DNA of 64,000 nt from assembly GCA_033675265.1 (NCBI GenBank), contig JAUJYZ010001307.1, positions 124,001-188,000 on the forward strand, written 5' to 3'. A model generated the notes under the pieces. That model was given only the letters and a program-made list of their open reading frames with translations. It did no database searches and had not been told where the DNA came from. Position 1 is the stretch's first letter; each line of letters begins with the position of its first letter. This stretch comes from Actinostola sp. cb2023. Taxonomy: Eukaryota; Cnidaria; Anthozoa; Actiniaria; Actinostolidae. The position numbers and the translations under genes were made by a program. Of the stretch, positions 55,701 to 64,000 are shown in pieces.

Positions 55701-58700
55701 ATGTCAGCATGCACATACAGCAGAAAATATGCCGGCTCCATATTTCGAAGACAAAGTTTGGGGAAATTCCCAGAGTCCACATTGTTGTGACCTTTCGCTG
55801 ATTCCATTCACATCGCCCATAGTGCATTTCGGGCTTGGTATGCAAGATGCAAGATGCAACAAAACCTTCACCAACCTTTTTTGAAATAGCTGTATTAATT
55901 AAGTTATAGTTTGCCAATTTTTGCGCTATATAAGTAATAAAAAAAATATTATTAAATATTAAATTAAGAGGTTACCGCGCCACCGGCGCCAAACTGACAT
56001 TAGTCGAGGGACAAATTAATGTCGACTGACTGAAGACTGAAGTCCAGTCAGCGGAGAACAATCCCCCATAATTTCCCACAAACTAATACTATCAAAGAGA
56101 TAACTACGTAGATAAAACCACCAGGAAGTGTGATCAACCGCAATAAAAAACAACGAATTTTCCAATACTTCAGGTTACTCTCTCTGATTGGTAGATTGGT
56201 TACAATTTTATCCGTCCAACATGGCAAATTTCACTTCCGGTATAAATCCTAACGAAGTTCCCAATGGTAGCTTTTTCTGAAACCGAGAATTTAGGTACCG
56301 CGTGATCGACCGTTTTGTTCCCAAGATAAATTCGTGGTCTAATCGTGCGTTTAACCGGGAGATAGTCGTGCGATTGTCGTGTGGTAAACGTAGTTTTGCG
56401 TGTTATGATCAATGTTTTTTTTACTACAACGTAAGATAGAGAATTCCTCTGAGTAAAGTGGTTTCCTATCACACTCGGGGTATCAAAACGACTGATAAAT
56501 CAAATGGAGGAAGAACATCCCTTCTTAGAGATTTACCAGATAATCCTATTCACGATGTGCTAATAACAAATTAATTGTAGAGCCTTTATTAATGAGGGTG
56601 GCACAAAATAAAGAGTATGAAATACTAATAAACTTGTGGCCCTCTAAGGGAAACATACAATATTATGAAGCCTGGTCCTCACTAGCGTCATAAGCACAAG
56701 CATCATACGCAGACTAAGAAATGCATTGCTCGTTAATTTTTTTAGTCACACCTATTGCATAAATGGTGTCCTGAGTCTGCGTATGTTGCTTGTGCTTATT
56801 CTTATGTCGCTAGTGAGGACCAGGCTTAAAAACTGAGAACTATAATATTTGGTAGAGAAAGGAGATAAAAGATCGACTTAACATGATTTTTTTTTTGCAT
56901 TTTCCGTTAAAGCCTTCACAAACAATCAGTTATAAAAGAAATCATAAAATAATTTTTTTTTTGAAAAAAATATATAATAATCTATCGGCCATTCCTATAA
57001 GATTCAGATGTGCGCGAAGAAGGTAAGTAATTCCTCGTAGAAAATTAGCTTTCAAAATCAATTCCGAGTGAAATATTGAATCTTCACGGTAGTTGTTCTA
57101 GTTATACGTCTTATATTGTATGAATATTCGACTGAATACTATCGATCAGCATATATTATGCCCCAGTATCAACCGAACCGTCGCTGATTTATTTTATAAA
57201 AAAATCCGAATAAGTTCTTACCAGCGAGTTACACGAAATACACTGAAGACTTGCCATGGTCTTCATTCAAATCGGTTTGTTCGTTGGATTCAGGACAGGT
57301 TTTCTACTGTGGAGTTTGGTGAACGATCAACACGACGAGTGGGAGTCGAAAACGGTCTGGTTTATGACGTCCAAGTCAGCCAATGGAGTTTGTGTGTCGA
57401 ACACGCAAAATTACCCCAACTCACCTGAACGTATCTATTCTGTCAGCCACCCTGACTAAACCTACGTCATGCAGATACCAGTTTCATAATATTGACTCCA
57501 TATATGGTCATCAATATCCGTCATGCAATGCGATCGTGGCAATTCGGTATTTTCGATGAACATTCGTATGTCATTATTTCATCGAGACTTTAAATTTTTA
57601 ATAAATTTGGATTTTATGAATATGATCAATACCCGTCATGTATTACCAGAGCATAATATTTATAAATATCGTTATTCTTATTTTCAACATACGTTGTTTA
57701 AAAAAAAAGGTGCAATTTATGTTTCGTGCAGCGGAAATTATCTCGTTGATAAAAAATAAATTTGGTCATTGTCTCGGTTATGCCAAGCTATTTTAGAAGC
57801 AATTGTAAAAAAAATCTGAATTCCTTTGTGAAATTCCTTTCGGTTTCCTCTATAGAAAGCACTTAAACTCATCATTACACAAGCCATGAATAAAATGAAA
57901 TTAAAAAACTAATAATATCCATGAAAAAAGATCGATTATGATTGGCTAAAGAGCAGTGCAGTTAAATGCAGTGCAAATTATTTTTTTATCATATAATTAA
58001 TTGGTAATCATACGATTTCTCGTTCATTGAACTCGAAACCGTATGATTACCTCTACATATAAGTTTATATATCGTTCCAACTGACGCTCTGTTTACATGA
58101 GAGAGAGATAACCCTAGCACTGGGGTAAACTCTATTGTTCGCATATTCCATGTGGATGATAAAACAATAGAATTGTCCCTACTGCTAGGGTTATCTCTCT
58201 CTCATGTAAACGGGGCATGAGTCTTCTGACAATATTACAGTTTCGAGTTATTTAAGCCAAATCTACACGAGCAAGTTTTCCAAACATCGCCAATTTTTCC
58301 TTGTCAAGGAAAACTTGCTCGTGTAGATGACAAAAAATGGTCAATTTTTCCTTGTCAAGGAAAACTTGCTCGTGTAGATGACAAAAAATTGTCAATTTTT
58401 CCTTGTCAATGAAAACTTGCTCAGCCTGAAGGTGCGGTAATACGGGCAACTTGTCGCGCAACATTGTTGCGTTGCAAGTTGCAGAGCAATGTTTCTCGTA
58501 TTACCAACGTTCGCCCAACTTGTCGCGCAACACATTTTCGTGTTGCAAGTTGCAAAACTTTGTTGCGCAAAGTAGAAGCTCTTTCTACTTCATGCAACAA
58601 AGTTTTGCAACCTGCAACACCGAAAATTTAATTTGTTGCGCGACAAGTTGCGAGAACGATGGTAATACGAGAAACATTGCTCTGCATGCCGCAACGCAAC

Positions 58701-61700
58701 AATCTGAAAATGTTGCGCGACAAGTTGCACGATTTTGTTGCCCGTATTACCGCACCTTTAGACTAAATATTCAGTGTAAATTATTCACAAATACCAACGA
58801 GAACGCGACAAAATGTTGACATTGGACAATAGAAACCTTTTTAATTCCACGGGTTATTCTCTGGATGGAGGCGAGGGCTAAACAAATACGTCTTTTGTCG
58901 AGGAGTACAGCCAAAACAAAACAACTCGAAACTGGAGTATTTCATGTCGTTTAAATGACGTCAGTGTAACCATAGCTACATCTAAGCCTAATTTAGGTCT
59001 AAATTCAGCTTGCCTCAGGGCCGGAGGAAGAAACTTGGCAGCTATTTGAAACCATTTTTTCCTGACCAAACTAGCAGCTGCTCTTTAGACTAAACACCCT
59101 AAACACTCAGGGACGTACGTCATGGCGTAGAATGAGCTTAATGCTCCTTCCTATGGTAATAATTGATGTTCGTACATCCAAGGAAATTGATGTTGCACAA
59201 TGCCCCTTGAGATTTGAGTGATAAGATGCCATCTATCGGTTTTTTTAATTAAGTTTTGTTTAGCACACCTTTGCTGAGAGTTAACCAGACAGGAGAATTC
59301 ACCATAGCCGACGTTCGAGCCGGCCTCGAATGACGTTAAATGCTTGTGGGGGCGGTTGAAACGAGATATTTATCGTTGCTGTTAAAATACACCAGTTTGC
59401 AAAAACGTTGATCCGAAAAAGAAAAAAAACATTTTATTTATTAATTAAGCTTATCGAATTCATGAATAATTAATGAGACAAATACAATAGACATCATAAG
59501 CGTAGCAGACTTCTGTAAATCGGCAAGAGATTCGTCCTCATTTGCATTCAACTTTAACTTGGATTTTCTTGGCCAAACTGTTTCCTATCATCCAAATTAT
59601 AGTAAAACGTCCACTTATACATCGTTGGATTCGATAAGTAATATACAATATTCGCGTCCGATCTGTATGGGATATACAAACTCTCGCCTACGGCTCGAGT
59701 TTGTAAATCCCATACAGATCGGCCGCTCATATTGTATATAGTACTTATGGACACACTGTAGGATATAGAAACAAAGCCAGTTGAGTCAAGTTGAACGCAG
59801 ACTGAACATTAGTTGTGCATGTGGCAGCCCGCCATGCCGATACGAGGGCTTTGGTGTGCGTTCATCCTGAATATTGGCTTTATTTCTATAAGTTTTAAAT
59901 TTAAATTTAAATTTCTCTTTCCTTTCTTCTTTTGGTTCAACGTGTTTGCAACAGGTGTATTTATTTATCCGTCATTATTGCGATGTTGATTTAGTACTGC
60001 TTTGCTAAATGCTTAACACACTTCGATAAGGTTCACTGATGTTCTTACCATTAATTTCCCACAATTCTCTACGATTCCGCGCGAAAGGTAAGGTCATTGA
60101 GACCAAAAAAACTAAATTTCATCAGTCAACTTTGGATCTATATATCCTTGTAATCTTCACGCGGCTAGTGATTGTATTGTCTAATGAACCTTTCAGTCAG
60201 TTATACTATGGTGTACGACTAATACATTGTATCGTAGTAGAACAGCTTTTAGATTTGGAAAAATATTAGTCGAATCTTCATATATAAGGCTCTGACAAGT
60301 ATAATATAACATTTAGTAATGTAGTTCGTAAGTTTTCATCAAGCGTAAAAAGACTCGGAAAAATACTGAGCTCAGACGGGAATTGAACCCGCCGTGACCT
60401 CCTGGATACTAGTCAGGCGCTCTAACCATTGAGTCTTTTTACGCTTGACGAAACCTTTAATACGAACTACATTACTAACTATTACCAAGCGACAAATTAC
60501 TTTATAAGTATAACATTTATTTATTCTGGGGATTTTTTTTCCACATCCTCCAATTGCATCATCATTACTGGAATATATTTTGTTGTTGTCGTTTTTGTTT
60601 GTTTTTGAAAGATGGATGGCCAACATTTTCAACTACTAAGAAGAAGGAGGAGTGGGGGGAGACGGCTCAGCTAAAAATCGCCGGAATAACCTGACATCGC
60701 TACCAGAGATCAACAACGACACAAACAACATTACAGGAAGGTTAGAGTTCATTGGCTTTATTATTTACGGAGTTATCGACCAGAGCCTAAGGTCCCATAC
60801 AAAGCCTTATATACAGCTCGACAACAAGCCTCTCGTAGATACCTTGGGCTACCTGTGCATACAGGCGTCCGTGCCGTGTCGTACTGAAATAATTTGATTG
60901 GATGAGAGTCATCTGCACGCTTCTTGATTGGTTCAGAAAGGAAACCATTAGTGTCATGGTATCGTAGGTTTCCTTCTCCGTCCGGAACAGGCGTGGCTTC
61001 TCGAAAAGACCGAAAATTCACCGAACTGAATTCACCGAAAATAAAACGTTTTTTTGGTGTTTCCAGTAATAACAGTGCGCTCTTCAAATCCTGGGATTAT
61101 TTCCCACGAATTTCTAAAACATTTCCAACGAATTTCCAAAAAAAAGGTGAATTTTGATAACTAGAAAGTTATTCAGTGTCAGTGGCAGTTTTGACATTAA
61201 ATTATATTAATATATACTGTATTAACGAGGTATTCTTGAGGAATTAGTAATGGTAATAGAACTGAGCGGAGTGCAATTTGGTCTGAAATCATACGAGTGA
61301 TTACAAAATTGCACGACCGCGTAGCGGGAGTGCAATTTGTTATCACGAGTATGATTTCAGACCAAAATTGCACGACACGAAGTTCAATTACCTATTAATC
61401 ATATTCATTTTGAAATCTTTTCAAATACACTCGTTATATTTAGGTGGTAAGTTGCAATAATAAGAATAATTTTGATGCCTAAAATACAACTCTTTCATTC
61501 TAAATTACAAATTACTTTTTATGAAGAATCGTTTGAATTTAATAAAATTAGAGTTTCTGTGAGAAAATAAAAAAAATAAAAAAATTGGTGCAATTAATGA
61601 TCCAAAATAGTGCAATTAATGATTTAATCGCACCATTTTTAGCCAATCAGATTGCAGGATTTACTAGTGATTTCAAAATGAATATGATTAGTGTTCATTA

Positions 61701-62952
61701 TCGCCACAGATTGGCGTACATGATTTGTTTTGCAGATTACGCCTGAAAAATCTAACGACAAAGTCGAATCTACAAAATGACTTTTTATGTGGTATCAAAC
61801 TTTGGTTTCCTATTAAAACGAAAGGGAATTATGTAGGATTTTCAGTCATATTTCGGTCCTTGCAATCTGCACAGCTGTACCTCGCAGCTGCTATAGTAAT
61901 TGTTCACCTTATATGATTGAGTTTTTTCCGATGTAAAATGAATTTTCTATGGCGACAGGAAATTGACATCTTGAAAAAAAATCCCAGTTTTTTAGAATGA
62001 TTGTAGTTTTCAATTAATTTTGCGTGTTATTTCCACCTTTTATTTTCGCTTTGAATTTCATTATTTCCGAAGCTTTTAATATTTTTTTCCAGTGTCATTG
62101 ATGACTTTATATAGACAAATAAAACCCGAAAAAGTAAGAACTGAATGACATTTTAATTTTGTTAAAAAGGTCTCTCAGTTAATTCATCGGGTGTCACTGT
62201 CGGAATATATATATTTTTGTATTTATGCTTTGTATAATGACGGATTTTGTTTTCTTTATAGCAGTTTATTGTTTCTCTTCTCACATAAATCTTTGTTAAT
62301 TTTGACTGACGACATCAGTCGGAGCTGAATTATAAGTTTTTTTTAATTACTTGTTCATGAGAACTGTACATTATTACACATTTGTCGCTGAACACGACTA
62401 GCTGTTTTTCAAATCAAATTTAGTATTAATTTTTATTGTAGTCTCAACCCAAAGCACCAATTTTCAAAAACTGGCAAAAGAAAGAAGTTCTCCCAAGTTT
62501 TTCGTCTTGCGGGCCCACATAAGCTTATATGTCTGACGTTTTCTCAATATAAAAGAACAATAAAGTCAACTTCATTTCAAGATGTTATGAATCATAATGA
62601 TTGAATTGGCTTGTGCAGAGGGGATAGAAATATGCTCAACAATGCAAATGATGTAGAGTTGAGTGACAATAATAATGACTGAACACACAAGTACAGTAAC
62701 ATATTCAACTCAAGAACTACAGCTGTAAAATCTGTATGCATTGTGGTCATTGTGATTCAGCAGTGATGCGAAAACGGCATATCGACACTACACGAGACGG
62801 CTTCAGTTCAGTTGCTTTGTTAATTCGCTTCTTACCACTAACCAATATTTATCTATCTACATTGCTTTCTAAAATAGTCTACTTTTATATCTACTCACCT
62901 CGCTGTTACAAGCAACACAGCGTTGTCTTGTTTCGCTACCATTTTGTTCCAT
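52738..62952 (-). CDS. UPF0547/C16orf87-like zinc-ribbon protein, copy C
   Basis: Inverted third paralog. Exons on the minus strand: type I 62952-62899 (MEQNGSETRQRCVACNSE) or type II 57266-57222 (MKTMASLQCISCNSL; ACCATGG start at 57257), exon 2 55551-55473 (KCGHVNEAMRTIAGKRFS), exon 3 54442-54342 (YREELYTRRIIQESREEFRR), exon 4 53247-52738 (or from 53244; CAGCAG acceptor). All junctions keep phase. The type I product would be 247 residues: zinc ribbon in residues 12-28, a basic helix to about residue 78, an unstructured Thr/Asn-rich linker, PLAEINKRLVNQSVFWM near the end, then a unique Ser-rich tail (PSSSAVGDHSAGPSAVISR). It is the best-preserved copy. The 3' end of exon 3 and its donor have been amplified downstream (53985-54345). 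Family-level call is good; a chromatin role is borrowed from human C16orf87. Confidence 0.8.
53521..53593 (-). repeat. tRNA-derived SINE-like unit
   Basis: On the minus strand: A-box-like TAGCTGTCGGTAGAGCA, B box GTGGGTTCGAATCCC, then an A/T-rich tail (TTTTTATTATTACTATTATT). The acceptor stem does not pair, so it is a SINE or pseudogene. The 5' half recurs at 1-53. Confidence 0.65.
53806..53958. mobile_element. CAGGGCCGTAC inverted-repeat element, copy 2
   Basis: Opposite orientation to 43248-43421, sharing CAAAAAGTACTGAGAACTGT and ACTATTTTCATT. It abuts the exon-3 repeat array of copy C. Confidence 0.75.
53985..54375 (-). repeat. 60-bp tandem array derived from copy C exon 3 end plus splice donor
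   Basis: About six units. On the minus strand each unit is AAGTCCCTCGGGATAAAGGC, AAAACTGCGG, GTACGTC, then ~20 bp of intron. The upstream-most unit (54342-54375) is the genuine exon 3 end; the rest lie in the following intron. One unit near 54195-54240 is interrupted by AT-rich sequence. Confidence 0.88.
54799..55187. mobile_element. 389-bp near-perfect hairpin with TA ends
   Basis: TAGAGTACTAAAGT ends with TA context. Arms of ~190 bp around the loop CTAAAGTTA near 54989, broken only by a few differences close to the ends. It lies in copy C intron 2, so transcripts would form a long double-stranded stem. Confidence 0.9.
55601..55894. mobile_element. inverted-repeat element (ATACAGCTATTTCAAGAAAG)
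   Basis: Ends of ~70 bp match as inverted repeats (with GGTTGGTGAAGGTTTTGTTG). The middle ~140 bp is unique. It lies 50 bp upstream of copy C exon 2. Confidence 0.85.
55895..56667. other. copy C intron, nothing recognised
   Basis: No coding feature or repeat family identified, except a phrase near 56620-56650 (ACTTGTGGCCCTC) shared with about 15460. Confidence 0.4.
56668..56827. mobile_element. MITE (AAGCCTGGTCCTCACTAGCG)
   Basis: A 160-bp inverted repeat. Both arms contain CATACGCAGACT, and the right arm has an extra ATAAGA. Non-coding, copy C intron. Confidence 0.85.
57222..57520 (-). promoter_or_regulatory. type II promoter and first exon of copy C
   Basis: Mirror of 25925-26228, with homology to copy A extending ~100 bp further out to about 57600. 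CArG box CCATATATGG at 57498-57507. Exon 57266-57222 ends at a GTAAGA donor. Confidence 0.6.
57990..58060. repeat. short hairpin (GGTAATCATACGATTTC)
   Basis: GGTAATCATACGATTTCTCG is mirrored by CGAAACCGTATGATTACC. Copy C intron. Confidence 0.6.
58093..58213. mobile_element. hairpin element (GTTTACATGAGAGAGAGATA)
   Basis: ~40-bp near-perfect arms (… ACCCTAGCA) around an AT-rich loop with CTATTGTT / AACAATAG inner arms. Confidence 0.8.
58254..58420. mobile_element. MITE, CTACACGAGCAAGTTTTCC family, copy 2
   Basis: Tandem sense/antisense GCAAGTTTTCC and CCTTGTCAAGGAAAACTTGC blocks as at 6308-6507. Its right end is interrupted by the next element. Confidence 0.75.
58422..58763. mobile_element. 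palindromic element (GGTGCGGTAATACGGGCAAC)
   Basis: Large nested palindrome built on AACTTGTCGCGCAACA and GTTGCAAGTTGC, centred on AGTAGAAGCTCTTTCTACTT. The right end GTTGCCCGTATTACCGCACC mirrors the left. Inserted at the edge of the 58254 element. Confidence 0.85.
58764..59590. other. copy C intron, nothing recognised
   Basis: No gene, RNA or repeat family seen. Confidence 0.4.
59605..59755. mobile_element. hairpin element (CCGATCTGTATGGGATATACA)
   Basis: Arms CCGATCTGTATGGGATATAC and GTAAATCCCATACAGATCGG around CGCCTACGGCTCGAG. Outer AATATACAATATTCGC and CATATTGTATATAG extend it. Confidence 0.7.
60314..60477 (-). mobile_element. tRNA-like sequence enclosed in inverted repeats
   Basis: Outer arms TAGTAATGTAGTTCGTA…AAGCGTAAAAAGACTC are mirrored at the right. 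On the minus strand the inside reads CAATGGTTAGAGCGCCTGAC (A box), an ACTAGTA anticodon loop (AGT, Thr-like) and GGCGGGTTCAATTCCCG (B box). The first anticodon-stem pair next to the loop is mismatched and the acceptor stem is not tRNA-like. Pol III promoter elements are intact, so this may be a mobile pol III unit. Confidence 0.65.
60500..61250. other. copy C intron, nothing recognised
   Basis: Frames of 60-104 codons here have no recognisable family or splice context. Confidence 0.4.
61255..61692. mobile_element. composite inverted-repeat region (CTAATCATATTCATTTTGAAATC)
   Basis: 61265-61395 is a hairpin (GAGTGCAATTTGGTCTGAAA and mirror). TTAATCATATTCATTTTGAA at 61396 pairs with TTTCAAAATGAATATGATTA ending at 61691. 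At least two nested elements; non-coding. Confidence 0.65.
61700..62890. other. copy C intron near type I exon
   Basis: AT-rich. 62850-62890 is the mirror of copy A 22044-22085 (shared first 45 bp of intron). Otherwise nothing recognised. Confidence 0.45.
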
Positions 62953-63080
62953 GTTTTATGGCGCTCTTCACTACTCAACTATGTACAGCGGTTCGTCTGC
63001 TGACCGCGTGACGCGACGCCAAACACGTGACCTTTCACATGGTGACGCGCCCGCTCTTTTCTTTCGCGGGTTTTTCTAAC
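62953..63080 (-). promoter_or_regulatory. type I promoter of zinc-ribbon copy C
   Basis: Mirror of the copy A type I promoter, with AAAGGTCACGTG (minus strand) at 63035-63024 about 72 bp before the ATG. The shared GCGGTCAGCAGACGAACCGC stretch lies nearer the start. Confidence 0.5.
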
Positions 63081-63561
63081 ACCTGACAATAAAGAACCAA
63101 TCAAAACGTTTTGAAAGACGTATTTTACGTTAAGGATTAATCAATTATTTAGGTCTGACTTACCTTTGAAATTCTCACTGGGATGTATATATATTTTTGC
63201 AGTTTCTTCACTCATCTTCGTTTGTCAGTTCTACGTTAAAGTTTCGCTCAATACTTGAATTGGTTTTTGTTTTCGGAAATTTAGAACAGGACAAGCCGGG
63301 AAGCCGTAAAAGGGGGTTTTCAAGAAGTCAATTCTCTCTATTCAATTAGTAATCAAGAACCCATGATGAATGTTCGACATACAAAACGTTTTCGATTATA
63401 CGTTTACAAATGTAAATAATTTAATAAAACATAAAGACAGTTCGTTTTCTATATATGTGCTCTTGGAAATTTTCTTCCAAATACCGGGTATAGTTGTCTC
63501 GAACGTAAAAAACTTTCTTCTGCGTTGAAAAGCAAAATTACTACGTTGCGCATTAGGTATT

Positions 63562-63774
63562 TTATCCACTAGTCGATTCATCGCAAAAAGGGAGATCTTT
63601 CCAAGGTTCCCAGTTAGAGTCATCATCGTCAAAAAATGACGCGAATTCATCGTCATTTTCGGCCGAGTTATCGCCTTGTGTTCGCTCGTTTTCAGTGAGA
63701 TTTTCTTGATTTTCTGCTTGTTCTGCAACACGACAAAGAATATCATCGTCTTCTTGTTCATCTTCCCACAAACC
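63562..63774 (-). CDS. acidic terminal exon of an unrecognised gene
   Basis: Acceptor TTTCTGCTCTAG (minus strand) opens a 70-codon exon starting GLWEDEQEDDDILCRVAEQA and ending DLPFCDESTSG then TAA. It is strongly acidic (DDEFASFFDDDD, NWEPWKDL) with no lysine-rich or membrane segment. The composition and the clean acceptor make it a credible last exon; upstream exons would lie beyond 64000. Short acidic/aromatic motifs of this kind often bind partner proteins, but no family is recognised. Divergent with respect to nothing in view: copy C starts 610 bp downstream on the same strand. Confidence 0.55.
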   Translation of the reverse strand, partial: GLWEDEQEDDDILCRVAEQAENQENLTENERTQGDNSAENDDEFASFFDDDDSNWEPWKDLPFCDESTSG

Positions 63775-64000
63775 CTAGAGCAGAAACAACAACAACAACA
63801 AAACAAAACAGTTACTAATTTAAAAAATTGTCCCTTGGTAATACTGTAGTTCGTAAATTAAAGTTCCCATACGGGGCTTTCGCCATAAACGGGTCTTTAT
63901 TTCCGCTTGAAGAAACAGACGAACGTTGGCCTAGTTCAGACGTCGTGCATGAGCCGTTCTTATTTCAAGGCTCTTGGAAAGTACGGCGTTTGAACTAGTT

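Noticed and set aside
57120..57459. Plus-strand frames over 57120-57459 and minus-strand frame 25989-26258
   Set aside because: Antisense of the type II promoter/exon block; open in both copies because the block is duplicated.
60361..60430. Functional tRNA-Thr
   Set aside because: Stem next to the anticodon loop mismatched and acceptor stem absent; treated as a tRNA-like repeat.

Overview
The window reads as nuclear DNA of an invertebrate metazoan, most likely an anthozoan cnidarian (coral or sea anemone). This is an inference from the gene content, not from a database match. The genes have short phase-matched exons with GT-AG introns. Single-exon class A GPCRs occur as recent duplicates. 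The intergenic DNA is AT-rich and crowded with hairpin MITEs, microsatellites, tRNA-derived SINE-like pieces and LINE debris. Nothing bacterial, viral or CRISPR-like was seen.

Layout. 1-3515: the 3' seven exons of FRA10AC1 (+), whose 5' end lies left of the window. 4180-5178: a convergent intronless amine-receptor-like GPCR (-). 5200-21500: no recognised gene except a duplicated small first exon (18483, 20686). This part holds a TTATTG/CCATTG array, minisatellites at 10740 and 15918, a SINE-like tRNA relic, hairpin elements and a ~1.1 kb segmental duplication (17640/19010).

21990-62952: about 41 kb occupied by three paralogs of a UPF0547/C16orf87-type zinc-ribbon gene. Copies A (+, 21990-30535) and B (+, 31680-49841) are direct; copy C (-, 62952-52738) is inverted. 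All three share one layout: two alternative first exons (type I and type II), each carrying the CxxC half of the zinc site, then exon 2 (CxCGH half), exon 3 (basic helix) and exon 4 (long, ending in a LAEINKRLVNQ motif). Type I promoters share AAAGGTCACGTG; type II promoters share ~300 bp with a perfect CArG box. Copy B is frameshifted in exon 4. Two tandem GPCR genes (35103-36011, 40734-41642) and a third GPCR relic sit inside intron 1 of copy B. Copy C has the 3' end of exon 3 plus its splice donor amplified as a 60-bp tandem repeat.

63562-63774: the acidic last exon of an unrecognised gene (-) running in from the right.

Mobile DNA is the dominant theme. It includes a 5'-inverted (twin-primed) LINE with a 14-bp target duplication, an element with 7-bp target duplications whose empty site survives in the GPCR paralog, a TTAA-flanked 1.4-kb element, a nested pair of inverted-repeat elements carrying a small acidic ORF, and several near-perfect hairpins. 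I found no single novel machine. The strongest candidate for something undescribed is the conserved alternative-first-exon design that swaps one half of a zinc ribbon under two different promoters in three paralogs.
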